From contig JAIOUW010000004.1 of assembly GCA_019931105.1 (NCBI GenBank), positions 277,015 through 341,014 on the forward strand: a stretch of 64,000 bases of DNA, given 5' to 3'. Under the pieces are notes generated by a model. The model did no database searches and had not been told where the DNA came from. It saw only the letters and a list, made by a program, of their open reading frames with translations. This DNA is from Flavobacteriaceae bacterium NBU2977. Lineage in GTDB: Bacteria; Bacteroidota; Bacteroidia; Flavobacteriales; Flavobacteriaceae. The translations under genes and the position numbers were made by a program. Of the stretch, positions 33,531-44,900 are shown piece by piece. The first letter of the stretch is position 1; every line of letters begins with the position of its first letter.

Positions 33531-34718
33531 ATGGCAAAGGAAACTTTTGATCGTTCCAAACCGCACTTGAATATAGGTACTATTGGACACGTAGATCACG
33601 GTAAAACAACATTGACTGCCGCTATTACAGAGGTATTGTCTAACGCAGGGTTATCTGAAAAGAGAAGCTTCGATTCTATCGACAATGCTCCTGAAGAAAA
33701 AGAAAGAGGTATTACTATCAATACATCTCACGTTGAATACCAAACAGCGAACCGCCACTACGCACACGTTGACTGTCCGGGTCACGCCGACTATGTGAAG
33801 AACATGGTTACCGGTGCTGCACAAATGGACGGTGCCATTTTGGTGGTAGCTGCTACCGACGGACCAATGCCACAAACCCGTGAGCACATTCTTTTAGGTC
33901 GTCAGGTAGGTATTCCGCGCATCGTTGTTTTTATGAACAAGGTTGATATGGTGGATGACGAGGAGCTATTGGAGCTTGTTGAGATGGAAGTTCGTGAATT
34001 GCTTTCGTTCTACGAGTACGATGGTGACAATGGCCCTGTTATTTCAGGTTCTGCCCTTGGTGCCTTGAACGGCGAGCAGAAGTGGGTCGATACCGTAATG
34101 GAATTGATGGAAGCGGTCGATAATTGGATCGAATTGCCAAAAAGGGATGTCGATAAAGACTTCTTGATGCCCGTAGAAGATGTATTCACAATTACCGGTC
34201 GTGGTACTGTTGCTACCGGTCGTATTGAAACAGGTGTTGCGAACACTGGTGATGCAGTCGATATTATCGGAATGGGAGCTGAGAAATTGGGTTCTACCAT
34301 TACCGGTGTTGAGATGTTCCGCAAGATTTTGGATCGTGGTGAAGCTGGTGATAACGTAGGTATCTTGTTGAGAGGTATTGAAAAACACCAGATAAAAAGA
34401 GGTATGGTAATCTGTAAGCCAGGTTCTGTCAAGCCACATGCCAAGTTCGAGGCCGAGGTTTATATCCTTAAAAAAGAAGAAGGCGGTCGTCATACGCCAT
34501 TCCACAATAACTATCGTCCGCAGTTCTATGTTAGAACTACCGATGTGACAGGTACGATCAACCTTCCTGCCGGAGTTGAAATGGTAATGCCAGGTGATAA
34601 CCTTACCATTACAGTTGATTTACTTTCTCCAATCGCATTGAGTGTAGGGCTTCGTTTTGCGATTCGTGAAGGTGGTAGAACCGTTGGTGCCGGTCAGGTG
34701 ACCAAAATCTTAGATTAA
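33531..34718 (+). CDS. tuf: translation elongation factor Tu
   Basis: The 395-residue GTPase carries aminoacyl-tRNA to the ribosome. G-domain motifs [10 protein letters not shown] (P-loop), [12 protein letters not shown] and NKVDMVDD are followed by domains 2 and 3 (about 205-395, ending [11 protein letters not shown]). It directly follows four tRNA genes and belongs to their transcription unit. Confidence 0.98.
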   Translation: MAKETFDRSKPHLNIGTIGHVDHGKTTLTAAITEVLSNAGLSEKRSFDSIDNAPEEKERGITINTSHVEYQTANRHYAHVDCPGHADYVKNMVTGAAQMDGAILVVAATDGPMPQTREHILLGRQVGIPRIVVFMNKVDMVDDEELLELVEMEVRELLSFYEYDGDNGPVISGSALGALNGEQKWVDTVMELMEAVDNWIELPKRDVDKDFLMPVEDVFTITGRGTVATGRIETGVANTGDAVDIIGMGAEKLGSTITGVEMFRKILDRGEAGDNVGILLRGIEKHQIKRGMVICKPGSVKPHAKFEAEVYILKKEEGGRHTPFHNNYRPQFYVRTTDVTGTINLPAGVEMVMPGDNLTITVDLLSPIALSVGLRFAIREGGRTVGAGQVTKILD

Positions 34719-34735
34719 GAATCAAGGATAAAAAT

Positions 34736-34781
34736 TTGCATTAAAGGGTGTCCCGTTAAGACGGGATACCTTTCAATGCAA
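34736..34781 (+). other. long stem-loop between tuf and tRNA-Trp
   Basis: TTGCATT and AATGCAA close an outer stem around an inner AAAGG...TCCCGT/ACGGGA...CCTTT stem with a TAAG loop, almost 20 bp in all. No T-run follows, so it looks more like a 3' stabiliser or RNase processing site separating the tuf message from tRNA-Trp than a terminator. Confidence 0.55.
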
Positions 34782-34832
34782 TTATAAAGGGTGTGTTCTT
34801 CCGATGGTAATCGGGAATAATCATCAAAGAAT

Positions 34833-34905
34833 ACGGGTGTAGCTCAGTTGGTAGAGCACTGGTCTCCAAAACCAGGTGTCGGGAGTTCGAGTCTCTCCTC
34901 CCGTG
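34833..34905 (+). tRNA. tRNA-Trp (CCA)
   Basis: A 73-base tRNA with anticodon stem CTGGT/ACCAG and loop CTCCAAA giving CCA. The acceptor stem ACGGGTG/CTCCCGT has a T-T mismatch at the sixth pair. It lies between tuf and secE. The charged form of this tRNA is what the trp leader peptide senses. Confidence 0.95.
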
Positions 34906-34933
34906 CTGAAATTATGGGATTAAAGTTTCATTG

Positions 34934-34980
34934 AGACGAGAAGTTTGCCCTAAGCGCAGTCGAAGGGAGTTTTCTCTCGA
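34934..34980. repeat. dispersed repeat between tRNA-Trp and secE
   Basis: The segment with GAGAAGTTTGCCCT, AAGCGCAGTCGAAGGG and TTTTCTCTCG can fold (GAGAA/TTCTC, CCCT/AGGG). It is a relative of the GAGAAGTTT...GAGCGAAGTCGAGG sequence near 33239-33270, also just after a tRNA gene. This AGCG-n-AGTCGA-n-G word is a common dispersed repeat in Flavobacteria. Confidence 0.6.
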
Positions 34981-34999
34981 GCCATAGAAAACAAGAATT

Positions 35000-35188
35000 A
35001 TGTTGACTTATATAAAAGAATCGATAGAAGAACTAAGAAACAATGTAACGTTGCCATCAAGAGCTGAATCGTCTAATCTTATGGTCATAGTGGCGGTTTT
35101 TAGCATTCTCTTCGCCTTGGCGACCTGGGGTGTCGATACGGTTTTTAGTAAGTTGATTAGCTTGTATTTTGACAACGTTTTAAATTAA
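35000..35188 (+). CDS. secE: preprotein translocase subunit SecE
   Basis: The 62-residue protein has the amphipathic N-terminal helix (MLTYIKESIEELRNNVTLPS) and a single C-terminal membrane helix (LMVIVAVFSILFALATWGVDTVF split over residues 27-50). It clamps SecY in the translocon. It sits 10 bp upstream of nusG, the usual secE-nusG arrangement. Confidence 0.95.
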   Translation: MLTYIKESIEELRNNVTLPSRAESSNLMVIVAVFSILFALATWGVDTVFSKLISLYFDNVLN

Positions 35189-35198
35189 GCCGAACCCT

Positions 35199-35750
35199 AT
35201 GTCTGAAGTATTGGAGAAAAAATGGTATGTGGTTAGAGCTGTCAGTGGCCAAGAGAATAAAATCAAAGGCTACATCGAAAGCGAGGTAGAGCGGCATGGT
35301 TTTTCAGATTATTTGGAAGAAGTACTGGTGCCTACCGAAAAGGTGGTGCAAATTCGAAACGGAAAGAAAATAAACAAAGAGAGGGTTTATTTTCCGGGTT
35401 ACATTATGATCAAGGCCAATTTAGCTGGCGAGATGGTTCATATTATTCGCTCTATTACCAATGTAATTGGGTTTTTAGGAGAAACCAAGGGTGGTGACCC
35501 CGTGCCTTTGCGCAAGGCCGAGGTAAACAGAATGCTTGGCAAAGTTGACGAATTGGCGGTTACCACTGATAGTGTGGCCATACCATTCGTTTTTGGCGAA
35601 ACGGTCAAGGTAATCGATGGACCCTTTAACGGTTTTAACGGTACTGTCGAAAAAATCAATGAAGAAAAGCGTAAGCTTGAGGTAATGGTCAAGATTTTCG
35701 GTAGAAAGACACCATTGGAACTTAGCTATATGCAAGTTGAAAAAATATAA
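35199..35750 (+). CDS. nusG: transcription termination/antitermination protein NusG
   Basis: The 183-residue protein has the NGN domain that contacts RNA polymerase (KWYVVRAVSGQENKIKGYIE, FPGYIMIKANL) and a C-terminal KOW domain (about 128-183; GETVKVIDGPFNGFNGTVE). It links RNA polymerase to ribosomes or Rho. Position between secE and rplK is universal. Confidence 0.97.
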   Translation: MSEVLEKKWYVVRAVSGQENKIKGYIESEVERHGFSDYLEEVLVPTEKVVQIRNGKKINKERVYFPGYIMIKANLAGEMVHIIRSITNVIGFLGETKGGDPVPLRKAEVNRMLGKVDELAVTTDSVAIPFVFGETVKVIDGPFNGFNGTVEKINEEKRKLEVMVKIFGRKTPLELSYMQVEKI

Positions 35751-35775
35751 AGAGAATTGTTACATAGTTATAAAG

Positions 35776-35799
35776 TTGTGTTGCTTCCCATGAACACAA
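35776..35799 (+). other. hairpin in the rplK leader
   Basis: TTGTGTT and AACACAA pair around a 10-base loop in the 69-bp gap before rplK. Ribosomal protein L1 binds the leader of rplKA messages in several bacteria; whether this simple stem is such a site cannot be told. Confidence 0.3.
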
Positions 35800-35819
35800 T
35801 TTGAATTTAAATTAATACA

Positions 35820-36257
35820 ATGGCAAAAGAAGTAGGTAAAGTAGTTAAACTACAAGTTAGGGGAGGTGCAGCGAATCCATCGCCACCGGTCGGACCCGCC
35901 TTAGGTGCTGCCGGAGTTAACATTATGGAATTCTGCAAGCAGTTCAATGCGCGAACGCAGGACAAACCGGGCAAAGTATTGCCAGTTGTTATCACCGTCT
36001 ATAAAGACAAGTCTTTCGACTTTGTCGTAAAAACACCGCCAGCGGCAGTTCAATTAATGGAAGCAGCTAAGATTAAAAAAGGATCTGGCGAACCTAACCG
36101 AGTAAAATTAGGTAGTGTAACCTGGGATCAAATCAAGGCGATAGCCGAAGATAAAATGGTCGATCTTAATGCATTTACCGTAGAATCGGCAATGAAAATG
36201 GTTGCTGGTACGGCACGGTCAATGGGTATGAAGGTAGCGGGTAAAAGACCTTTTTAA
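35820..36257 (+). CDS. rplK: 50S ribosomal protein L11
   Basis: The 145-residue protein has the N-terminal domain with the [11 protein letters not shown] motif ([19 protein letters not shown]) that binds near the GTPase centre, and the C-terminal rRNA-binding domain (about 75-145). First gene of the rplKA pair. Confidence 0.98.
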   Translation: MAKEVGKVVKLQVRGGAANPSPPVGPALGAAGVNIMEFCKQFNARTQDKPGKVLPVVITVYKDKSFDFVVKTPPAAVQLMEAAKIKKGSGEPNRVKLGSVTWDQIKAIAEDKMVDLNAFTVESAMKMVAGTARSMGMKVAGKRPF

Positions 36258-36277
36258 ATCTTAAAAAAGTAATTTAA

Positions 36278-36967
36278 ATGGCAAAGTTAACTAAGAAGCA
36301 AAAAGAGGCACGCGCCAAAATAGAAAAAGATAAACTCTATTCTATCGATGAAGCCTCCGCTTTGATCAAGGACATAACCAACGCTAATTTTGACGCATCA
36401 GTGGACTTGGCGGTTCGTTTAGGCGTTGACCCTAGAAAGGCCAATCAAATGGTTCGTGGTGTAGTGACCCTGCCCCATGGTACCGGTAAAGATGTGAAGG
36501 TATTGGCCTTGGTTACTCCTGACAAAGAAGCAGAGGCCAAAGAGGCCGGAGCCGATTTCGTTGGATTGGACGAATATCTTGACAAGATAAAAGGAGGTTG
36601 GACCGATGTTGATGTAATCATCACCATGCCCAGCGTAATGGGTAAACTGGGTCCGTTAGGCCGTGTTTTGGGTCCTAGGGGGTTAATGCCCAACCCTAAG
36701 ACGGGTACCGTGACCATGGATGTCGCAAAGGCGGTATCAGACGTCAAGGCAGGTAAGATAGACTTCAAAGTGGATAAGACAGGTATCGTTCATGCCGCTA
36801 TTGGTAAGGTATCGTTTTCTGCTGATAAAATTTCGGGTAACGCCAAAGAGCTTTTGGATACCCTGAACAAATTGAAGCCAACTGCCGCCAAGGGGGTATA
36901 TATGAAGAGTATCTTCATGTCAAGTACTATGAGTCCCAGTGTTCAACTAGACCCTAAGACAGTTTAA
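36278..36967 (+). CDS. rplA: 50S ribosomal protein L1
   Basis: The 229-residue protein forms the L1 stalk and often represses its own operon. The family signature [15 protein letters not shown] is near residue 130, and [21 protein letters not shown] near residue 40. It lies 20 bp after rplK. Confidence 0.98.
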   Translation: MAKLTKKQKEARAKIEKDKLYSIDEASALIKDITNANFDASVDLAVRLGVDPRKANQMVRGVVTLPHGTGKDVKVLALVTPDKEAEAKEAGADFVGLDEYLDKIKGGWTDVDVIITMPSVMGKLGPLGRVLGPRGLMPNPKTGTVTMDVAKAVSDVKAGKIDFKVDKTGIVHAAIGKVSFSADKISGNAKELLDTLNKLKPTAAKGVYMKSIFMSSTMSPSVQLDPKTV

Positions 36968-36988
36968 CTGCGGGCAAAAATATTTAAC

Positions 36989-37504
36989 ATGACAAGACAA
37001 GAAAAAGCAAACGTTATAGAAAATTTGACTACGCAGTTGGCGGATAGCTCTACCATTTATTTGGCTGATATATCAGGTCTGGACGCCGCAACTACCTCTG
37101 ATTTAAGAAGGGCGTGCTTTAAGGCGAACATTAAGCTGGCCGTAGTCAAAAATACCTTGCTCAAAAAGGCAATGGAAGCCTCGGATAAGGAATTCGGTGA
37201 ACTTCCCTCTACACTTAAGGGAAATACTTCATTGATGTTCGCCGAAACGGCGAATGCCCCGGCAAAATTGATCAAGACTTTTCGTAAAAAGTCCGATAGG
37301 CCTTTCTTGAAGGGTGCATTTATCGAGGAAGCAATATATATAGGCGATGATAATCTGGACGCTCTTGTGAGCATTAAGTCAAAAGAAGAAATGATAGGCG
37401 AGATTATAGGATTATTACAATCTCCTGCCAAAAATGTTATTTCCGGACTTAAATCTGGTGGAGGTAAACTTGCCGGAATCCTTAAGACATTGTCCGAAAA
37501 ATAA
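36989..37504 (+). CDS. rplJ: 50S ribosomal protein L10
   Basis: The 171-residue protein anchors the L7/L12 dimers to the 23S rRNA. The N-terminal rRNA-binding part contains LADISGLDAATTSDLRRACF and VVKNTLLKKAM; the C-terminal helix that binds L12 ends GLKSGGGKLAGILKTLSEK. It lies 21 bp after rplA and 49 bp before rplL. Confidence 0.97.
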   Translation: MTRQEKANVIENLTTQLADSSTIYLADISGLDAATTSDLRRACFKANIKLAVVKNTLLKKAMEASDKEFGELPSTLKGNTSLMFAETANAPAKLIKTFRKKSDRPFLKGAFIEEAIYIGDDNLDALVSIKSKEEMIGEIIGLLQSPAKNVISGLKSGGGKLAGILKTLSEK

Positions 37505-37553
37505 GTACGCAACTAGAACAATTATATTTTAAAATTTATTAAACGATAGAAAA

Positions 37554-37937
37554 ATGGCAGATTTAAAAGATTTCGCAGAACAGTTGGTTAATTTGACCGT
37601 AAAAGAGGTTAATGAATTGGCTGATATACTTAAAGAAGAATATGGCATTGAGCCGGCTGCAGCTGCAGTTGCCGTTGCCGCCGCTGGCGGTGGTGGAGCC
37701 GATGCTGGTGAGGCCGCTGAGGAAAAATCGGAATTCGATGTAATTTTGAAGGCCGCTGGCGCTTCTAAATTGGCGGTGGTCAAATTGGTAAAAGAATTGA
37801 CCGGACTTGGTTTGAAAGATGCTAAAGACATCGTTGATAGCGCACCAAAAGCAGTGAAAGAAGGTGTAGCTAAAGACGAAGCCGAAGGAATCAAAAAATC
37901 ATTGGAAGAAGCAGGAGCAGAAGTTGAGCTTAAATAA
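37554..37937 (+). CDS. rplL: 50S ribosomal protein L7/L12
   Basis: The 127-residue acidic stalk protein has an N-terminal dimerisation domain, an Ala/Gly-rich hinge ([14 protein letters not shown]) and the C-terminal factor-binding domain with [20 protein letters not shown]. Followed by a large hairpin terminator before rpoB. Confidence 0.98.
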   Translation: MADLKDFAEQLVNLTVKEVNELADILKEEYGIEPAAAAVAVAAAGGGGADAGEAAEEKSEFDVILKAAGASKLAVVKLVKELTGLGLKDAKDIVDSAPKAVKEGVAKDEAEGIKKSLEEAGAEVELK

Positions 37938-37958
37938 TAGCAACAACGATAGCGTTTT

Positions 37959-38006
37959 GGTTTAGGTCTTTTTCCGCCTTCGGTGGAGCAAGACCTAAGC
38001 CTTTTT
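37959..38006 (+). terminator. attenuating terminator between rplL and rpoB
   Basis: GGTTTAGGTCTT (37959-37970) pairs with AAGACCTAAGCC (37990-38001), with a small CCGCC-TTCG-GTGG inner hairpin, followed by TTTTT. It lies 65 bp before rpoB and probably reduces transcription from the ribosomal genes into rpoBC. A second stem, CCGTATA/TATACGG, follows near 38009-38034 without a T-run. Confidence 0.8.
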
Positions 38007-38071
38007 ATGTATACCGTATATAAAGTTGTATACGGCCCCATTAGTATTCACGATCAAAATACTGTCCATAG

Positions 38072-41000
38072 ATGTTCACAAATCAGACTGAAAGAATAAA
38101 TTTCGCATCCGCAGAGAATACGCCAGAATATCCCGATTTTTTGGATATTCAGATTAAGTCGTTCCAAGACTTTTTTCAACTTGAGACCAAATCCGACGAA
38201 CGGGGCGACGAAGGTCTCTATAATACATTTCAGGAGAACTTTCCGATTACCGATACCAGGAATCAGTTCGTATTGGAATTTCTAGACTACTTTATTGATC
38301 CTCCGAGATATTCAATACAAGAATGTATCGAGAGGGGATTGACTTATAGCGTTCCCCTAAAAGCTCGTTTGAAATTGTATTGCACCGATGAGGAGCATGA
38401 AGATTTTGAGACGATCGTACAAGATGTGTATTTGGGAACTATTCCTTACATGACGCCTAGCGGCACTTTTGTGATCAATGGGGCAGAGCGTGTTGTTGTT
38501 TCTCAATTACACCGTTCTCCAGGAGTTTTCTTTGGCCAATCGTTTCATGCCAACGGAACCAAATTGTACTCTGCCAGAGTAATCCCTTTCAAAGGATCTT
38601 GGATAGAATTTGCTACCGATATCAATGGCGTAATGTATGCCTATATCGATAGAAAGAAAAAGTTGCCGGTCACAACTTTGTTCAGGGCCATTGGGTTTGA
38701 ACGCGACAAGGACATTCTGGAGATTTTTGACCTTTCAGAGGAAATCAAGGTGTCAAATGCCGGATTGAAAAAAGTATTGGGCCGAAAATTGGCAGCTCGC
38801 GTATTGAACACATGGCACGAGGATTTTGTTGATGAAGATACCGGTGAGGTCGTTTCCATCGAGCGTAACGAAATTGTCTTAGATCGTGATACGGTCTTGG
38901 AAAAAGAGCATATCGAACAGATTTTAGAGACTGATGTGAAGACCATTCTTCTTCACAAAGAGAACAATGCCCAGTCTGATTATGCGATTATCCACAATAC
39001 ATTACAGAAAGACCCGACCAACTCTGAAAAGGAAGCGGTAGAACATATATATCGTCAGCTGCGTAATGCCGAGCCGCCCGATGAAGAGACGGCCCGTGGC
39101 ATCATAGACAAACTGTTCTTTTCCGATCAACGCTACAATCTGGGTGAAGTCGGTCGTTACAGAATGAATAAAAAATTGGGTCTTGATATCGGAATGGACA
39201 AACAGGTCTTGACCAAGGAAGATATCATTACCATTATCAAGTATTTGATCGAGTTGATCAACTCTAAAGCAGAGATCGATGATATCGACCACCTTTCGAA
39301 CCGTCGTGTTAGAACGGTGGGCGAGCAATTGTCCTCGCAGTTCGGTGTGGGTCTTGCCCGTATGGCAAGAACGATCCGTGAGCGTATGAACGTACGTGAT
39401 AATGAGGTGTTCACTCCGATAGATTTGATCAATGCCAAGACTTTGTCTTCGGTGATCAACTCGTTTTTTGGTACGAACCAGTTATCTCAGTTTATGGATC
39501 AAACGAATCCGTTGGCCGAGATTACGCACAAAAGAAGGTTGTCGGCTCTAGGTCCTGGAGGACTGTCACGTGAAAGAGCTGGTTTCGAGGTGCGCGATGT
39601 ACATTATACACATTACGGAAGATTGTGTCCGATTGAAACGCCTGAAGGACCGAATATCGGTTTGATTTCGTCATTGGCGGTTTTTGCCAAGGTAAATCCG
39701 ATGGGCTTTTTGGAGACCCCTTACCGAAAGGTCGACAAATCAAAAGTAGATACTTCGGAGTATACCTATTTGAGTGCCGAGGAAGAAGAAGGTATGAAAA
39801 TAGCACAGGCGAACATACCTTTAAAAGATAATGGTGTAATAGATAGTGAGAAGGTAATTGCCCGTGAAGAAGGCGATTTTCCGGTCGTTAGTCCAGAAGA
39901 GATTAACTACACTGATGTGGCACCGAACCAGATTGCGTCGATTTCGGCGTCCTTGATTCCTTTCTTGGAGCATGATGATGCGAACAGGGCGTTGATGGGA
40001 TCGAACATGATGCGACAAGCAGTACCCCTGTTAAAACCACAATCGCCTATTGTCGGTACCGGATTGGAACGTCAGGTCGCCTCCGATTCAAGGGTCTTGA
40101 TCAATGCTGAAGGCGATGGAACCATTGAATATGTCGATGCGCAGAAAATCATTATAAAGTACAAAAGAACTGAAGCGGAACGATTGGTAAGTTTCGAAGA
40201 AGATTCCAAGACTTACGAACTGGTCAAGTTCAGAAAGACCAACCAAGGTACGAGTATCAACTTGAAACCTATCGTCAAGAAGGGTGACAAAGTGAAAAAA
40301 GGCCAAGTACTTTGTGAGGGTTATGCAACGGAAAAAGGCGAATTGGCATTGGGCCGAAACCTTACGGTAGCATTTATGCCGTGGAAAGGCTACAACTTTG
40401 AAGATGCCATCGTTATTTCCGAGAAAGTGGTTCGTGAAGATATTTTCACGTCGATACACGTTGATGAATATGCCTTGGAAGTCAGGGATACCAAATTAGG
40501 GGCCGAGGAATTGACCCATGATATTCCTAACGTTTCTGAGGAGGCTACAAAAGATTTGGATGAAAACGGAATGATCCGAATCGGTGCCGAGGTAAAACCT
40601 GGCGATATCTTGATCGGTAAGATTACGCCGAAAGGAGAATCAGATCCGACGCCGGAAGAAAAATTACTTCGGGCAATTTTTGGAGACAAGGCCGGTGATG
40701 TAAAAGATGCTTCTTTAAAAGCTTCCCCGTCCCTACGAGGCGTGGTAATCGACAAGAAATTGTTCTCTCGATCGGTGAAGGATAAGCGCAAGCGTTCCGA
40801 AGACAAGGAAGAGTTGAACAAATTGGAATTGGAGTATGAAGTTAAATTCCAAGAATTGAAAGATATTCTTGTCGAAAAATTGTTCACCTTGATCAACGGC
40901 AAGACTTCACAGGGCGTATTGAACGATTTGGGAGAAGAAGTACTGCCTAAGGGTAAAAAGTACACCATGAAGATGTTGAATTCGGTGGATGATTTCGCCC

Positions 41001-41881
41001 ACTTGGTCGGCGGAAGTTGGACCACCGATAAATCGACCAATGCTTCGGTAGCCGATCTTTTACATAACTATAAGATCAAGTTGAACGACCTTCAGGGTAA
41101 CTTGAGAAGGGACAAGTTTACCATTTCCGTGGGAGATGAACTTCCAGCGGGCATCATGAAGTTGGCCAAAGTCTATATTGCTAAAAAGAGAAAATTGAAG
41201 GTGGGCGATAAGATGGCAGGGCGTCATGGTAACAAAGGTATCGTGTCAAGAATCGTACGTCAAGAAGACATGCCGTTCTTAGAAGATGGAACACCCGTAG
41301 ATATCGTATTGAATCCGTTGGGGGTACCTTCGCGAATGAACATCGGTCAGATTTATGAAACTGTTCTAGGATGGGCCGGTCTGAAGTTGGGAAGAAAATT
41401 TGCTACGCCGATCTTTGATGGGGCAACTTTAGATCAGATCAATGAATATACTGACGAAGCCGGTATACCAAGATTCGGCCACACCTATCTTTACGATGGC
41501 GGAACCGGACAACGCTTCGATCAACCTGCGACCGTGGGAGTAATCTATATGCTCAAATTAGGTCACATGGTCGATGATAAGATGCACGCACGTTCTATAG
41601 GGCCGTACTCATTGATTACGCAGCAGCCATTAGGTGGTAAAGCCCAATTCGGTGGCCAGCGTTTCGGGGAAATGGAAGTTTGGGCACTCGAGGCTTATGG
41701 TGCCTCGGCCACGTTGCGTGAGATTTTGACGGTCAAATCCGATGATGTAATCGGTAGGGCAAAAACCTATGAGTCTATCGTAAAAGGCGAGACCATGCCT
41801 GAACCCGGTTTACCGGAATCTTTCAATGTATTGATGCACGAACTTAAAGGATTAGGTTTGGACATTAGATTGGAAGAATAG
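38072..41881 (+). CDS. rpoB: DNA-directed RNA polymerase subunit beta
   Basis: The 1269-residue catalytic subunit is complete. The rifampicin-pocket region [20 protein letters not shown] with [13 protein letters not shown] is wild-type at the main resistance positions. Other landmarks are [39 protein letters not shown] and the C-terminal [18 protein letters not shown]. It is followed after 39 bp by rpoC. Confidence 0.98.
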   Translation: MFTNQTERINFASAENTPEYPDFLDIQIKSFQDFFQLETKSDERGDEGLYNTFQENFPITDTRNQFVLEFLDYFIDPPRYSIQECIERGLTYSVPLKARLKLYCTDEEHEDFETIVQDVYLGTIPYMTPSGTFVINGAERVVVSQLHRSPGVFFGQSFHANGTKLYSARVIPFKGSWIEFATDINGVMYAYIDRKKKLPVTTLFRAIGFERDKDILEIFDLSEEIKVSNAGLKKVLGRKLAARVLNTWHEDFVDEDTGEVVSIERNEIVLDRDTVLEKEHIEQILETDVKTILLHKENNAQSDYAIIHNTLQKDPTNSEKEAVEHIYRQLRNAEPPDEETARGIIDKLFFSDQRYNLGEVGRYRMNKKLGLDIGMDKQVLTKEDIITIIKYLIELINSKAEIDDIDHLSNRRVRTVGEQLSSQFGVGLARMARTIRERMNVRDNEVFTPIDLINAKTLSSVINSFFGTNQLSQFMDQTNPLAEITHKRRLSALGPGGLSRERAGFEVRDVHYTHYGRLCPIETPEGPNIGLISSLAVFAKVNPMGFLETPYRKVDKSKVDTSEYTYLSAEEEEGMKIAQANIPLKDNGVIDSEKVIAREEGDFPVVSPEEINYTDVAPNQIASISASLIPFLEHDDANRALMGSNMMRQAVPLLKPQSPIVGTGLERQVASDSRVLINAEGDGTIEYVDAQKIIIKYKRTEAERLVSFEEDSKTYELVKFRKTNQGTSINLKPIVKKGDKVKKGQVLCEGYATEKGELALGRNLTVAFMPWKGYNFEDAIVISEKVVREDIFTSIHVDEYALEVRDTKLGAEELTHDIPNVSEEATKDLDENGMIRIGAEVKPGDILIGKITPKGESDPTPEEKLLRAIFGDKAGDVKDASLKASPSLRGVVIDKKLFSRSVKDKRKRSEDKEELNKLELEYEVKFQELKDILVEKLFTLINGKTSQGVLNDLGEEVLPKGKKYTMKMLNSVDDFAHLVGGSWTTDKSTNASVADLLHNYKIKLNDLQGNLRRDKFTISVGDELPAGIMKLAKVYIAKKRKLKVGDKMAGRHGNKGIVSRIVRQEDMPFLEDGTPVDIVLNPLGVPSRMNIGQIYETVLGWAGLKLGRKFATPIFDGATLDQINEYTDEAGIPRFGHTYLYDGGTGQRFDQPATVGVIYMLKLGHMVDDKMHARSIGPYSLITQQPLGGKAQFGGQRFGEMEVWALEAYGASATLREILTVKSDDVIGRAKTYESIVKGETMPEPGLPESFNVLMHELKGLGLDIRLEE

Positions 41882-41904
41882 TTTAGAACACACACATTAT
41901 AATT

Positions 41905-41910
41905 AGGAGG
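41905..41910 (+). promoter_or_regulatory. Shine-Dalgarno sequence of rpoC
   Basis: AGGAGG lies 10 bases before the rpoC ATG. With rpsU this is one of only two strong SD sites I see before genes in the window; the other ribosomal and polymerase genes have A-rich leaders instead. Confidence 0.7.
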
Positions 41911-41920
41911 ATAGTATATT

Positions 41921-44900
41921 ATGGCTAGAATACACGATAATACACCACAAAAAAGGTTCAACAAGATTTCAATTGGTCTGGCATCTCCAGAAGCAATTTT
42001 GGCCGAATCAAGGGGAGAGGTACTGAAACCTGAAACGATAAACTACAGAACGCATAAGCCGGAACGCGATGGTTTGTTCTGTGAGCGTATATTCGGTCCT
42101 GTTAAGGATTATGAATGTGCCTGTGGTAAATACAAGCGCATACGTTACCGAGGTATCGTTTGTGACCGCTGTGGGGTCGAAGTAACCGAAAAGAAGGTAC
42201 GTAGAGACCGGGTAGGGCATATTAACTTGGTGGTTCCCGTTGCGCATATCTGGTATTTCCGTTCGCTGCCCAACAAAATAGGATACCTTTTGGGATTGCC
42301 TTCCAAGAAGTTGGATATGATCATCTACTACGAGCGATATGTGGTTATTCAACCCGGTATCGCCACAGGACCTGAAGGTGAGGAAATTCAAAAGTTGGAT
42401 TTCTTGACAGAGGAGGAGTATTTGAACATTATTGAATCCATTCCTCAAGAAAACCAATATTTGGAAGATTCAGACCCGAACAAGTTCATCGCAAAAATGG
42501 GTGCTGAATGTTTGATCGACCTTTTGGCGCGAATCGATTTGAAGGAACTTTCATACGAATTGCGTCATAAGGCGAACACTGAAACTTCGAAGCAAAGAAA
42601 GACAGAGGCCTTAAAACGACTTCAAGTGGTCGAGGCTCTTCGCGAATCACAGGACAACCGGGAAAACAGGCCAGAATGGATGATTATGAAGGTGATTCCG
42701 GTGATTCCACCAGAACTTCGTCCTTTGGTTCCGTTGGATGGCGGCCGTTTTGCTACTTCCGATTTGAACGATCTTTATAGAAGAGTCATCATTCGTAACA
42801 ATCGATTGAAGCGATTGGTCGAAATCAAGGCTCCCGAAGTAATTCTTCGAAATGAGAAGCGTATGCTTCAGGAAGCTGTTGATTCATTGTTCGACAATAC
42901 AAGAAAAGCATCAGCGGTAAAAACAGAATCGAACAGACCATTGAAGTCGCTTTCAGATTCATTGAAAGGCAAACAAGGCCGTTTCCGTCAAAACCTTTTG
43001 GGTAAACGTGTAGATTATTCGGCCCGTTCGGTAATCGTCGTCGGACCAGAAATGAAATTGTACGAATGCGGTCTTCCGAAAGATATGGCGGCCGAACTGT
43101 ACAAGCCTTTTGTCATCCGAAAACTGATAGAAAGAGGTATAGTTAAAACGGTAAAATCGGCTAAAAAGATCATCGATAAAAAAGAGCCTGTAGTATGGGA
43201 CATTCTTGAAAATGTATTGAAAGGGCATCCTGTACTTTTGAACCGTGCCCCGACTTTGCACCGTTTGGGTATCCAGGCTTTTCAGCCAAAATTGATAGAA
43301 GGTAAGGCAATTCGCCTGCACCCATTGGTTTGTACTGCGTTTAATGCAGATTTTGATGGAGACCAAATGGCGGTGCACCTTCCATTGGGCCCTGAAGCGA
43401 TTTTAGAGGCTCAACTATTGATGTTGGCGTCGCACAACATCTTGAATCCGGCGAACGGCTCTCCTATTACGGTTCCATCTCAAGATATGGTCTTGGGGCT
43501 TTACTACATGACAAAAGAAAGAAAGTCAACCCCAGAGGTGCCAATTTTAGGCGAGGGATTGACCTTCTATTCTGCCGAGGAAGTAGAGATTGCCTTCAAT
43601 GAAGGTAAGGTCAACCTGAATGCCGGCATCAAGGTACGGGCGAAAGATTTTAATGAGGAGGGTGAACTTGTAAACCAGATAATCCCTACAACAGTTGGTA
43701 GGGTCTTGTTCAATATGGAAGTGCCTGAACAGGCCGGATACATTAACGAAGTATTGAACAAAAAATCGTTGCGCGATATAATTGGCAAGATTTTGAGCGT
43801 TACCGACGTGCCTACTACGGCCGATTTCTTGGATAAGATCAAAACAATGGGCTATGAATTTGCCTTTAAAGGTGGTCTTTCCTTTAGTTTGGGTGATATT
43901 ATTATACCTCAGGAGAAACATGAGATGATCGCCGATGCCAATGGACAGGTCGATGGTATTATGGCGAACTATAACATGGGTCTGATTACCAATAATGAGC
44001 GATACAATCAGGTCATTGATGTTTGGACCTCAACCAATGCCATGTTGACAGAACTTGCAATGAAACGTATTCGTGAAGACCAGCAAGGTTTCAACTCGGT
44101 GTATATGATGCTTGACTCTGGCGCAAGGGGTTCAAAAGAACAGATTCGTCAGTTGACCGGTATGCGTGGACTGATGGCAAAACCAAAAAAATCGACAGCA
44201 GGAGGTGGCGAGATTATTGAAAACCCGATTCTTTCGAACTTCAAGGAAGGACTTTCGATTTTGGAATATTTCATCTCAACTCACGGTGCGCGTAAAGGTC
44301 TCGCAGATACTGCTTTAAAGACGGCAGACGCTGGTTATTTGACACGTCGATTGGTCGATGTTTCCCAAGATGTAATCATCAATATCGAAGATTGTGAAAC
44401 ATTGAGGGGGGTTGAGGTCGAGGCCCTTAAGAAGAATGAGGAAATCGTAGAATCTCTTGGTGAACGTATCTTGGGCCGTGTTTCGTTGCACGACGTCTAT
44501 AACCCTTTAACGGAGGAGTTATTACTTAGTGCTGGGCAAGAAATTATGGAGTCCGACATTAAGAAAATTGAGGATTCACCGGTAGAAAAGATCGAAGTAC
44601 GCTCTGCATTGACGTGTGAAGCATCGAAGGGCATTTGTGCAAAGTGTTATGGTCGAAACCTTTCCACCAATAAAATGGTCCAAAGAGGCGAGGCCGTCGG
44701 TGTGGTCGCTGCCCAGTCCATTGGTGAGCCAGGTACACAGTTGACATTGCGTACATTCCACGTGGGAGGTATCGCCGGTAACATTTCAGAAGATAATAAG
44801 CTGCAAGTTAAATTTGGCGGTGTGGCTGAAATTGAGGATTTACGTACGGTCAAAGGAGAAGATAGCGAAGGTAAAAAGGCCGACATCGTGATTTCTAGAA

